Part shown: positions 1-5,354 of the stretch, piece after piece
Layout of the letters: every line of letters starts with the position of its first letter
Position numbering within the stretch: position 1 is the stretch's first letter
DNA from: Eubacteriales Family XIII. Incertae Sedis bacterium
GTDB lineage: Bacteria; Bacillota; Clostridia; Peptostreptococcales; Anaerovoracaceae
DNA: 5,354 nucleotides
Direction: 5' to 3'
NCBI GenBank assembly: GCA_031272745.1
Contig: JAISTF010000053.1
Coordinates: 1-5,354, forward strand
The notes under the pieces: model-generated
The model's database searches: none
The model's input: the letters and a program-made list of their open reading frames with translations, nothing else
What the model was told of the DNA's origin: nothing
Made by a program: the position numbers and the translations under genes

Positions 1-42
1 TTTCCAATAATAGAGATTTCATGATATGTGTCCTAATTCAAT

Positions 43-48
43 TATAAT
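43..48 (+). promoter_or_regulatory. Candidate -10 box (TATAAT) upstream of the DMT transporter gene
   Basis: A perfect TATAAT lies in the A/T-rich leader, 60 bases before the ATG at 109 and 111 before the ATG at 160. No good -35 hexamer is seen 16-18 bases upstream (that region reads roughly catgat or atgata) and there is no extended TG motif. The box therefore stands alone, and A/T richness makes chance matches likely. If real, transcription would start near base 55, just before the palindrome at 60-71, and the promoter would lie inside the repeat copy at 1-97. Confidence 0.35.
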
Positions 49-59
49 CCGCAACAACA

Positions 60-71
60 ATGATATATCAT
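60..71. promoter_or_regulatory. 12-bp perfect palindrome, possible operator
   Basis: The sequence atgatatatcat is its own reverse complement and starts 11 bases after the TATAAT box, a position where a dimeric repressor could act. Its left half, atgatat, also occurs at 21-27, so 21-27 can pair with 65-71 to make a 7-bp stem. The site may therefore be part of a repeat-element hairpin rather than an operator. No regulator is encoded in the window. Confidence 0.3.
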
Positions 72-106
72 ACCACAATTTTTCACGGATTTTGTCACGC
101 CGCATG

Positions 107-130
107 AAATGGGGTCAGAGCCTTTACTTT
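107..130 (+). repeat. String resembling a REP/RAYT-associated repeat end
   Basis: The stretch beginning aaatggggtcagagcc and continuing ctttactttt looks like a string I recall flanking Y1-type (REP-associated) transposase genes and their orphan repeats in several bacterial phyla. This is recollection, not a search result. No transposase is encoded here and no second copy was noticed in the window, so at most it is a fragment. It covers the first seven codons of the long version of the DMT gene, which casts doubt on the start at 109. Confidence 0.3.
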
Positions 131-1005
131 TCAGCCGCCTTTTGATATTCTCGAAAATCATGTGGGTACTTTTCCTGATTGCGCATCTCGTCGGGAACAC
201 CGGCTACAATACCCTCCTGCGCCACGCGTCGGCGAAGATGAAGGTCGACAGCATCTTCCTCGCGACCGTCATGTCCACCGCCATCGCCGCGCCCGCCGCG
301 GTCGGCTTCGCCATCCGCGGCATCGACGTTTCCCGTTTCGACGCGCGCCTGTGGTGGCTGTTTGCGCTTTCGTGCGCCATCGCCGTCGTCTTTCACATCT
401 GCAACGCGAAAGCCTTGGAGTGCACAGAGGCGAGCGTATTTGCGCTGTTGTACAACCTCCGCATCGTCGGCGCCACCGCGTTCGGCATCCTGTTTCTCTC
501 AGAGCCCGTCGCGCCTCTGCGTATGGCGGGCGGCGGCCTTGTCTTCCTTGCGGGTTTCCTTCTGCTCGGACGCGCGGGGACGACGCCGCGCGGCGCCGCG
601 TTGACCGTTTTGAGCGCTGTCTTGATCAGTTCGCTGAACACATTGGAGAAGCATCTGATACAAGAACTCGGCTACGCCAACTACGTCTTTCCCTCCGCCC
701 TCATCGTCGCCGCCGCGCTTTGGGGAATCGTGCTCATCAGCCGCCGTCCCGTCGATCTCTCGCTGTTCCGCACACGTGAAATCACGGGGCTCTTCGCGTT
801 GCGCATCATTTCCGCCTATGGCTTCACGCTCGCACTCGGCCTCGGCGGATTGCTCAGCATCTCCACCTATGTATCGTCCCTGACCTGCATCACCACCGCC
901 GCAGCCGGCATCCTCTTCCTGAAGGAGCGCGACGCCCTCGGCCGCAAGCTCGCCGCTGCCGCCATCGCCCTCGCCGGCGTCACCATCCTGTCCCTCGCCG
1001 CATGA
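109..1005 (+). CDS. DMT superfamily (EamA-type) membrane transporter
   Basis: This encodes a 298-aa, strongly hydrophobic protein with about ten predicted membrane helices in two repeats of five, the usual EamA/drug-metabolite-transporter plan and length. Each half ends in the typical pattern of a helix closing with a short acidic loop (FLSEP at residues 129-133, FLKERD at 270-275) followed by a final helix (AGGGLVFLAGFLLLG at 140-154, AAAAIALAGVTILSL at 282-296). It presumably moves a small metabolite across the inner membrane; the substrate cannot be told. The start is uncertain: neither the ATG at 109 nor the one at 160 (residue 18, MWVLFLIAH) has a clear Shine-Dalgarno sequence. The start at 160 places the first helix at the N-terminus, as is normal in the family, and avoids the repeat-like string at 107-130; it would give 281 aa. 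The gene stands alone and converges with the ABC operon. Identity as a DMT protein is firm, its function is not. Confidence 0.85.
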   Translation: MGSEPLLFSRLLIFSKIMWVLFLIAHLVGNTGYNTLLRHASAKMKVDSIFLATVMSTAIAAPAAVGFAIRGIDVSRFDARLWWLFALSCAIAVVFHICNAKALECTEASVFALLYNLRIVGATAFGILFLSEPVAPLRMAGGGLVFLAGFLLLGRAGTTPRGAALTVLSAVLISSLNTLEKHLIQELGYANYVFPSALIVAAALWGIVLISRRPVDLSLFRTREITGLFALRIISAYGFTLALGLGGLLSISTYVSSLTCITTAAAGILFLKERDALGRKLAAAAIALAGVTILSLAA

Positions 1006-1042
1006 CAATACGAAACGGAATCGAAATCCATGCAAAGCTTCC

Positions 1043-1070
1043 CCTACCGCTCTTCCTAGAAATACGCCAC
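1043..1070. repeat. Degraded copy of the 3' end of the adjacent permease gene
   Basis: These 28 bases match 1374-1401, the last codons and stop of the 308-aa permease plus one base, at 25 of 28 positions in the same orientation, 331 bases apart. The first 14 bases (cctaccgctcttcc) are identical. On the minus strand the copy would read Y-F-stop-E-E-R-stop where the gene reads Y-F-R-E-E-R-stop, so it is not coding. Similarity fades on both sides. It could be the scar of a local duplication, of an insertion at the gene end, or of a lost paralogue. Confidence 0.65.
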
Positions 1071-1121
1071 AGCACAGTGCTCACATCAAGCAGCGGAAGC
1101 CACGCACGCCCTTGGCCCATG

Positions 1122-1282
1122 TGGACAAAAATCCGTATTGTGCGCAATATTTCGGCTTCTCGAAGGCAAAAACCCGCGAAACACGCCATCAATAGCGGCT
1201 ATAAGGCGAAAATACCGCCTTGAAATCTACATTATTGGAAATATTTCAACAACATTTTGCGCACTACTCGGATTTTTGTCCA
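1122..1282. repeat. MITE-like element with terminal inverted repeats
   Basis: This 161-bp segment is bounded by 14-bp perfect inverted repeats, tggacaaaaatccg at 1122-1135 and its complement at 1269-1282. After an identical 4-nt spacer there is a second perfect 8-bp match, gtgcgcaa at 1140-1147 against ttgcgcac at 1257-1264. The arms thus match over about 26 bases with one interruption. The interior is A/T-rich, has a hairpin at 1203-1221 and a 10-bp palindrome gaaatatttc at 1238-1247, and encodes no protein. An inner block and a variant of the terminus recur at bases 1-97. No target-site duplication is visible (flanks ccatg and agaat). It is best read as a non-autonomous mobile element or dispersed palindromic repeat; a large structured RNA or bidirectional terminator is an alternative. 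Confidence 0.6.
1203..1221. other. Hairpin inside the inverted-repeat element
   Basis: The arms aaggcg (1203-1208) and cgcctt (1216-1221) form a perfect 6-bp stem around a 7-base loop, aaaatac. No T-run follows on either strand, so it is not a standard intrinsic terminator. Because it lies within the larger inverted repeat, a transcript from either strand could fold into a long stem with this hairpin inside. Confidence 0.45.
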
Positions 1283-1373
1283 AGAATGAAGCGAATTGCT
1301 GCAAGATCCCCCTTGCGGAGTGCAGATGAGCGTCTCGCGGCGCAGGATTGGTCCCGTGAGTTGCCATTGTCCG

Positions 1374-1401
1374 CCTACCGCTCTTCCCGGAAATACGGCA
1401 C
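1374..1401. repeat. 3' end of permease gene, parent of the 1043-1070 copy
   Basis: These bases hold the final codons of the 308-aa permease (V-P-Y-F-R-E-E-R-stop) plus one base after the stop, and are the intact counterpart of the imperfect copy 331 bases away. The three differences are at the two adjacent bases changing CGG to TAG and at one base in the proline codon. The segment between the two copies includes the whole inverted-repeat element. Confidence 0.65.
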
Positions 1402-2301
1402 GGAGAGGTCGGCGGGGGGGAGGTCCTCTTTGCGGTTTTTGTGCGTCGAGACGATGACGATGGCGATCGTCGCGGCGTAGGGGAACATGTCGACGAGGTA
1501 CTGCGAGATGTGGAATCCCATGCTCTGGAGCCGGAAGCCGAGGATGGACAGCGCGCCGAAGAGGAACGAGCCGAGGAACGCCTTCGTCGGGTTCCACGAG
1601 GCGAAGATGACGAGGGCCACCGCGATCCAGCCGCGGCCCGTGACGACGTCCGCCTGCCACATCGGGACGTAGACCAAGGCGAGGTAGGCGCCGCCGAGCC
1701 CGCAGAGCCCGCCGCCGAAGAGGATGTGCGCGTATTTGTGGAAGTCGACCGCGACGCCAGACGCGTCGGCGGCGGCCGTGTTTTCGCCGATGGCGCGCAT
1801 ATGCAGGCCCGGGCGCGTCTTGTACAGGTAGATCGACACGAGGATGACGAGGATGTAGCCGAGGTAGACGAAGACGTCCTGCCGAAAAAACACGGGGCCG
1901 AAAAACGGGATGTCCGAGAGCCCCGGCAGCGGCGCCCCCTTGAAAAACGCCTGCACGACCTTCGGCACGGACTTGCCGATCAAAGGATCCCCGACGAAGG
2001 ACGCAAACCCGCTGCCGAAGATCGTCAGCGTGAGCCCCGTCACGACCTGGTTGCCGCGCAGCGTCACCGTGATGATCGCGAAGATGAGCGCCCCGCCCGC
2101 GCCCGCGCCGAACGCGCCGAGCAGCGCCGCGCCCGGCGAGCCGGTGCCAAAGGCGACGATGAAGCCCGTCACGGCCCCCATGAGCATCATGCCCTCGACG
2201 CCGAGGTTGAGCGAACCGGACTTCTCCGTAATGAGTTCGCCGAGCGTGGCGAACAGCAGCGGCATCGCGGCGACAATCGCGGCGGCGAGAAAGGCTTCCA
2301 T
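1375..2301 (-). CDS. BMP/nucleoside-type ABC transporter permease (second membrane subunit)
   Basis: This encodes a 308-aa integral membrane protein of the BPD_transp_2 family, the second of two permeases that pair in nucleoside-class ABC importers (relatives: NupC of Lactococcus, YufQ/NupQ of Bacillus). Near the N-terminus it has the family mark SLNLGVEGMMLMGA (residues 30-43). The cytoplasmic loop thought to contact the ATPase begins KTRPGLHMRAIGEN at 161, and a conserved GRGWIAVALVIFASWNP lies at 222-238, before the last helices and a charged tail ending YFREER. The ATG at 2301 is chosen because it overlaps the previous gene's stop as TAATG and has a strong GGAGG seven bases upstream. The same frame stays open far upstream through the first permease, but that part is only a shadow. 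A C7 tract in the sense strand (1414-1420) lies near the 3' end. It is the last gene of the operon, and no terminator was seen behind it. Confidence 0.93.
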   Translation of the reverse strand: MEAFLAAAIVAAMPLLFATLGELITEKSGSLNLGVEGMMLMGAVTGFIVAFGTGSPGAALLGAFGAGAGGALIFAIITVTLRGNQVVTGLTLTIFGSGFASFVGDPLIGKSVPKVVQAFFKGAPLPGLSDIPFFGPVFFRQDVFVYLGYILVILVSIYLYKTRPGLHMRAIGENTAAADASGVAVDFHKYAHILFGGGLCGLGGAYLALVYVPMWQADVVTGRGWIAVALVIFASWNPTKAFLGSFLFGALSILGFRLQSMGFHISQYLVDMFPYAATIAIVIVSTHKNRKEDLPPADLSVPYFREER

Positions 2302-3383
2302 TATTCGGCCTCCGCCCTGGCCCGCGCCAAGCCAATCCATTTGACGCGGTACCGCAGGAAGAAGTCGCTGCCGAGCACGAAGAACAGGATGATGCCCTGC
2401 ACGACCTGCGCGACCGACGAGGGGACGTGCAGCGCGAGCTGGATGTAGTCCGCGCCCTGCAGCAGCACCGCGAACGCGAGGCAGACGAAGAGCGTCGTCA
2501 CCGCGTTGAGCCGTGCGAGCCACGTCGTGATGATGGCCGTGAAGCCGTAGCCCGACGACAGCCCCCACGTCAGCGTCTTCTCGATCGCGCTCGCCTGCAC
2601 CATGCCGACGAGACCGCAGAGCCCGCCCGAGATGAACATGGCGATCATGATGATGACGGGGATGTTCATGCCCGCGTAGCGCGCCGTTTCGAGGCTCTCC
2701 CCGACGACCGCGATCTCGTAGCCCTTCTTCGTGTAGTTCATGAACAGGAAGACGGCCGCGACGAGGATGAGCATCAGCACCCAGCCCGCGTGCATGCCGC
2801 CCACGTCGGGCAGGATCGCCGCATCGGAAAATTTCGGGATGCGCGGGAAGCCCTTCGACTCGGGGTCCTTCCACGGCCCGTATTGCAGGTACATCACGAA
2901 TTTGATCGCGATGTAGTTCATCATCAGCGTGAAGATCGTCTCGTTCGTGCCCATCTTCGCCTTGAACGCCGCCGGAATCAGTGCCCAGACGCCGCCGGCG
3001 ACGACGGACGCCGCGCCCATCCACAGGAGCAGCAGCGGCTGCGGCAAACCCGGGTGGTTCAGCGCGACCCACGACGCCGCGAGCGCGCCCATCATGATCT
3101 GCCCCTCGCCGCCGATGTTCCAAAACTTCATCTTGAACGCGACGAGGATGCCGAGCGACGCAATCGTCAGCGGCACCGCCTTGATCATCGTCTGTTCGAG
3201 CCGCATCGCCGAGCCGAAGGCGCCCTGCACGATCGTGCCGTAGACCTCGATGGGGTTGAGCCCAAAGAGCAGCATGACGACGCCCGAGAAGACGAGCGCG
3301 AGCACGATGGACACGACGAGGATGACCGCCGCCTGCCGCCGCGGGACGTCGTCGCGCTTCGTGATGCGCACGGGCAGGATCAT
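2301..3383 (-). CDS. BMP/nucleoside-type ABC transporter permease (first membrane subunit)
   Basis: This encodes a 360-aa membrane protein of the BPD_transp_2 family, matching the larger permease of nucleoside-class importers (relatives: NupB, YufP/NupP). A cytoplasmic, basic N-terminus (residues 1-17) leads into the first helix (about 18-40). Hallmarks follow: FKMKFWNIGGEGQIMMGA (83-100), KMGTNETIFTLMMNYIA (143-159), and the ATPase-contact loop KKGYEIAVVGESLETARYAG (219-238). Further helices run to about residue 342, and the tail is basic. With the 308-aa partner it would form the membrane channel. The ATG at 3383 overlaps the ATPase stop as ATGA and has a G6 Shine-Dalgarno-like run six bases upstream, so translation is probably coupled. 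Family assignment is firm. Nucleoside as substrate is inferred from the family, since these subunits do not show it. Confidence 0.94.
   Translation of the reverse strand: MILPVRITKRDDVPRRQAAVILVVSIVLALVFSGVVMLLFGLNPIEVYGTIVQGAFGSAMRLEQTMIKAVPLTIASLGILVAFKMKFWNIGGEGQIMMGALAASWVALNHPGLPQPLLLLWMGAASVVAGGVWALIPAAFKAKMGTNETIFTLMMNYIAIKFVMYLQYGPWKDPESKGFPRIPKFSDAAILPDVGGMHAGWVLMLILVAAVFLFMNYTKKGYEIAVVGESLETARYAGMNIPVIIMIAMFISGGLCGLVGMVQASAIEKTLTWGLSSGYGFTAIITTWLARLNAVTTLFVCLAFAVLLQGADYIQLALHVPSSVAQVVQGIILFFVLGSDFFLRYRVKWIGLARARAEAE
2309..2313 (-). promoter_or_regulatory. Shine-Dalgarno site of the second permease
   Basis: GGAGG on the minus strand lies seven bases before the ATG at 2301, within the last codons of the preceding permease gene. 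It fixes the start against a longer reading of the same open frame. The TAATG overlap suggests terminating ribosomes also restart here. Confidence 0.75.
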
Positions 3384-4912
3384 GCCGCGCCCCCCGTCAT
3401 GAGGAAGCCGATTTCCTCTTTTGTCGTGCGCGCCGCGTCAAGCGCGCCCGTGATGCGCCCGCCCGACAGCACGAGGATGCGGTCGCACAGCTCGATGAGC
3501 ACGTCGAGGTCCTCGCCGATGAAGATCACGCCGACGCCCCGCGCCTTCTGTTCGTTCAACAAATCGTAGATGCGGAACGACGCGCCGATGTCGAGCCCGC
3601 GCACCGGGTACGCCGTGATCAGCACCTTCGGGTCCGAGTCGATCTCGCGCCCGAGCAACACCTTCTGGATGTTGCCGCCCGACAGCCGCGACACGGGCGT
3701 GTGGACGGACGGCGTCAGGATGTCGAGCCGGTCGACGATCTGCTGCGCCTTCTCCGCCGAGGGGCCTCTGCGCAGCACGAAGCCTCTCTGGTTTTGGTAC
3801 TCTTTGAGAATCATGTTGTGCACGATGTCCATCGATCCCACGAGTCCCATCCCGAGCCTGTCCTCGGGGATGAACCCCATGCGGATGCCGAGGCGGATGA
3901 TGTCGCGCGGGGATTTGCCGAGGATGTTCTGCCCCTCGAAGAAGATGCGCCCCTTCTCGGCCGCCTGCAGGCCCGCGATGGTCTCGCACAGCTCCTTCTG
4001 CCCGCTGCCCGCGACGCCCGCGACGCCGAGGATCTCGTGCGTGCGCAGCGTGAAACTCACGCCGTCGAGCGCGGCCTTTTTGTCCTTGTCATAGACGGTC
4101 ACGCCGTCGACGCAGAGCAGGCCCTGCTCCCCGGAAAGCGCATCCGGACCCGCGCCGTGGAACGACTCGCGTTTGATCGAGAGGTCGACGCGGCGGCCGA
4201 CCATCATCTCGATGAGGGTCGGGATCTCCACCTGGGCCGTCTCGACCGTCGCGATGGCTTCGCCGCGCCGCAGCACCGTGATGCGGTCGGAAATCTCCAT
4301 GACCTCGCCGAGCTTGTGCGTGATGATGACGACCGCGCAGCCCTGCGCCTTCATATTGCGGATGATCGCGAAGAGCTTTTCGATCTCCTGCGGCGTCAGC
4401 ACCGCGGTCGGCTCGTCCATGATGAGGATGTTCGCGCCGCGGTACAGCACCTTGAGGATTTCGAGCGTCTGCTTCTCGCCGACGCTCATCTCGTAGACCT
4501 TCTTGTCGGGCTTCACGTCGAGCCCGTAGCGGTCGGAGAGCTCGGAGATGCGGCGGTTCAGCGCCTTGTTGTTCAAAAAAAATCCGGAATTGCCGCCAAG
4601 TATGATGTTGTCGCGCGCCGTCATCACATCCACGAGTTTGAAATGCTGGTGGATCATGCCGATGCCCCTTTTGATGGAGTCCTTCGGCGACGCAAAGCGG
4701 ACCGCTTCGCCGTTCACAAAAATAGAACCGCTGTCGGGGCGATAGATCCCCGACAGCATATTCATCAGCGTGCTCTTGCCCGCGCCGTTCTCCCCGAGGA
4801 GCGCATGAATCTCCCCGGGCAGGACGGTCAGGTCAATGTCTTTGTTGGCATACGCGGACCCGAACGATTTCGAGATCCCGCGCATCTCGATGGCGGGCGC
4901 GCTTTCCTTCAT
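3380..4912 (-). CDS. BMP/nucleoside-type ABC transporter double ATPase
   Basis: This encodes a 510-aa cytoplasmic protein with two fused ABC domains, the usual size for the ATPase of nucleoside and sugar CUT2-like importers (relatives: NupA, YufO/NupO). Domain 1 (about 1-245) is complete: Walker A GENGAGKST (40-48), Q-loop Gln89, signature MSVGEKQ (142-148), Walker B ILIMDEPTA (162-170) with catalytic Glu167, and switch His199 in THK. Domain 2 (about 265-505) has the degenerate Walker A GVAGSGQKEL (299-308), an intact signature LSGGNIQK (410-417), AYPVRGLD (434-441) in the Walker B region, and EDLD (467-470) where domain 1 has its switch histidine. Such asymmetry is normal in this family. The ATG at 4912 lies seven bases after the binding-protein stop. 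No Shine-Dalgarno is seen there, so expression may rely on coupling. A T8 tract in the sense strand (4575-4582) encodes Phe-Phe-Leu around residues 111-113. Confidence 0.95.
   Translation of the reverse strand: MKESAPAIEMRGISKSFGSAYANKDIDLTVLPGEIHALLGENGAGKSTLMNMLSGIYRPDSGSIFVNGEAVRFASPKDSIKRGIGMIHQHFKLVDVMTARDNIILGGNSGFFLNNKALNRRISELSDRYGLDVKPDKKVYEMSVGEKQTLEILKVLYRGANILIMDEPTAVLTPQEIEKLFAIIRNMKAQGCAVVIITHKLGEVMEISDRITVLRRGEAIATVETAQVEIPTLIEMMVGRRVDLSIKRESFHGAGPDALSGEQGLLCVDGVTVYDKDKKAALDGVSFTLRTHEILGVAGVAGSGQKELCETIAGLQAAEKGRIFFEGQNILGKSPRDIIRLGIRMGFIPEDRLGMGLVGSMDIVHNMILKEYQNQRGFVLRRGPSAEKAQQIVDRLDILTPSVHTPVSRLSGGNIQKVLLGREIDSDPKVLITAYPVRGLDIGASFRIYDLLNEQKARGVGVIFIGEDLDVLIELCDRILVLSGGRITGALDAARTTKEEIGFLMTGGAA
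3390..3395 (-). promoter_or_regulatory. G-rich ribosome binding site of the first permease
   Basis: A run of six G on the minus strand sits six bases before the ATG at 3383, inside the Gly-Gly codons at the end of the ATPase gene. It is a plausible though not consensus Shine-Dalgarno site and fits the ATGA-overlap start. Confidence 0.5.
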
Positions 4913-4919
4913 GTTGTAG

Positions 4920-5354
4920 TTATTCGGAAGCCGTCACGCCTTTCACGAGGCCCGTGATGCTCCAGATGCCGGCGCGGTCAAGGCTCTCGCCCTCCGCCAC
5001 GAGCACGGTGCCGTCGTTGTATTCGATCGGCCCGACGAAGACGGGATCGCCCGCCTCGAATTTCGCGCGCTGCGCATCGACGGCCGCCTTCGCCTCGTCC
5101 GTGACGTTCTTCGTCATCGGCGCGAGGTCAATGTAGCCATCCGCCATGGTGCCGTAGTAGGACTCCGGCGTCCACGTCCCCGCGAGAATCGCTTCGATCG
5201 TCGGGATCAGGAAGACTTCATGATGCCACGTCGGCGCCGTGAGGAACGCATCCTCGAGCCCCTCGAGGCCGCTGTTGTCGAGGTTGTAGCCGATGCAGAG
5301 CTTGCCCGCGTCCGCCGCCGCGATCTGCGGCCCCGGCGTGTCCGCGTGCTGCGC
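4920..5354 (-). CDS. BMP/PnrA-family substrate-binding lipoprotein, C-terminal part
   Basis: The frame is open from the window edge (first complete codon at 5354) to a TAA at 4920-4922, giving the last 144 residues. Complete members of the family are about 350 aa, so the N-terminus, with the expected lipoprotein signal, lies outside. Visible family marks are QHADTPGPQIAAADAGK close to the edge, then IGYNLDN, then AGTWTPESYYGTMADGYIDLAPM with the downstream pattern of alternating charged residues, and finally FVGPIEYNDGTVLV. A short reading from the ATG at 5147 is only an internal methionine. The protein would bind the substrate outside the membrane and hand it to the two permeases. Characterised relatives (TmpC/PnrA of Treponema, BmpA of Lactococcus) bind purine or other nucleosides. 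It is the first visible operon gene, and the promoter would be to the right of the window. Confidence 0.93.
   Translation of the reverse strand, partial: AQHADTPGPQIAAADAGKLCIGYNLDNSGLEGLEDAFLTAPTWHHEVFLIPTIEAILAGTWTPESYYGTMADGYIDLAPMTKNVTDEAKAAVDAQRAKFEAGDPVFVGPIEYNDGTVLVAEGESLDRAGIWSITGLVKGVTASE

Larger units (their letters stand above)
1..97 (+). repeat. Right-hand part of a second MITE-like repeat copy, cut by the window edge
   Basis: Bases 1-21 match the reverse complement of 1221-1241 at 19 of 21 positions: tttccaataat, then two differing bases, then agatttca. Downstream, cggattttgtca at 86-97 is the terminal motif of the 1122-1282 element (cggatttttgtcca when that element is read on the minus strand), with one T and one C fewer. 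The hexamer cacaat precedes the terminus in both copies, with four or five extra bases here. The distance from the internal block to the terminus is about 85 bases here and 106 in the other copy. The middle parts do not align, so the two would be diverged relatives. The left end would lie outside the window. This is an inference from short matches in A/T-rich DNA. Confidence 0.5.
1006..1374. other. Convergent intergenic region, no credible gene
   Basis: This 369-bp gap lies between two genes whose 3' ends face each other. It contains a degraded 28-bp copy of the downstream permease's 3' end (1043-1070), a short odd-centred palindrome agcac-a-gtgct (1071-1081), and the inverted-repeat-bounded segment 1122-1282 with an internal hairpin. 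A weak hairpin gcaag-atcccc-cttgc lies at 1301-1316. No hairpin followed by a run of T on either strand was found, so no classic terminator can be called for either gene. The short frames crossing it run through the repeats and show no recognisable protein. Confidence 0.7.

Noticed and set aside
1071..1081. Short palindrome agcac-a-gtgct as a regulator site
   Set aside because: The 5-bp arms are short, it lies between convergent 3' ends where an operator has no obvious use, and nothing else supports it.
1002..1223. A 73-codon frame whose ATG overlaps the DMT stop as ATGA, suggesting a coupled small gene
   Set aside because: It runs through the 28-bp gene-end copy (antisense) and the terminal inverted repeat, has no family resemblance, and its composition is that of non-coding repeat DNA. 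The ATGA overlap is probably chance.
1122..1282. CRISPR array or attachment site
   Set aside because: The repeats are inverted and number only two, with no regular spacers. No integrase, cas gene or tRNA is in the window.
1301..1316. Hairpin gcaag/cttgc as terminator of the ABC operon
   Set aside because: The stem is only 5 bp, with a 6-base loop and no following T-run on the minus strand.
1375..3123. A 582-codon minus-strand frame that could suggest a fused or giant permease
   Set aside because: Only the last 308 codons, from the ATG at 2301, look like protein of the family. The upstream part overlaps the first permease in another frame and is low-complexity and charged.
3380..4912. Degenerate second nucleotide-binding domain of the ATPase as an inactivating mutation
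   Set aside because: A Walker A lacking the GK(S/T) lysine-serine pair in domain 2 is usual for this ATPase family, and domain 1 is complete.
1441..4957. Long plus-strand open frames (335, 380 and 418 codons) opposite the transporter operon
   Set aside because: Their translations are Arg/Asp/Glu/His-rich with no recognisable domain, and they lie exactly antisense to four firmly identified genes. This is the usual shadow of GC-rich codon use.

Overview
The window looks like bacterial chromosome of fairly high GC content. The coding stretches are rich in GCG, CGC and GTC codons, while the first ~105 bases and the stretch 1120-1300 are clearly richer in A/T. The organism cannot be fixed from the sequence. 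The transporter proteins resemble those of anaerobic Firmicutes or Synergistota, but that is a weak impression.

Layout: an A/T-rich leader (1-108) holds a TATAAT box, a 12-bp palindrome and what looks like the right part of a short repeat element. A plus-strand gene (109-1005, possibly starting at 160) encodes a ten-helix DMT/EamA-family membrane transporter. A non-coding convergent gap (1006-1374) follows. From 1375 to the right edge, a tight minus-strand operon encodes an ABC importer of the BMP/PnrA/Nup class. In transcription order it has the C-terminal part of the substrate-binding lipoprotein (cut by the window edge), a 510-aa double ATPase, a 360-aa permease and a 308-aa permease. The junctions are 7 nt apart, a 4-nt ATGA overlap and a 1-nt TAATG overlap. 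Together these form a complete importer. Characterised relatives take up purine or other nucleosides, and the same class of substrate is inferred here.

The most interesting material is outside the genes. The convergent gap contains a ~161-bp segment (1122-1282) bounded by 14-bp perfect terminal inverted repeats. Each repeat is followed, after the same 4-nt spacer, by a further perfect 8-bp inverted match, and the inside holds a hairpin. An internal block of this segment recurs inverted at bases 1-21, and a one-base-shorter version of its terminus recurs at 86-97. This suggests a dispersed, MITE-like, non-autonomous element with a second copy running off the left edge. The same gap carries a 28-bp near-copy (25/28) of the 3' end of the last permease gene. 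Finally, bases 107-130 resemble a string I associate with REP-type transposase repeats, and they overlap the annotated start of the DMT gene. No new protein system is visible; the repeat family is the best candidate for something undescribed.
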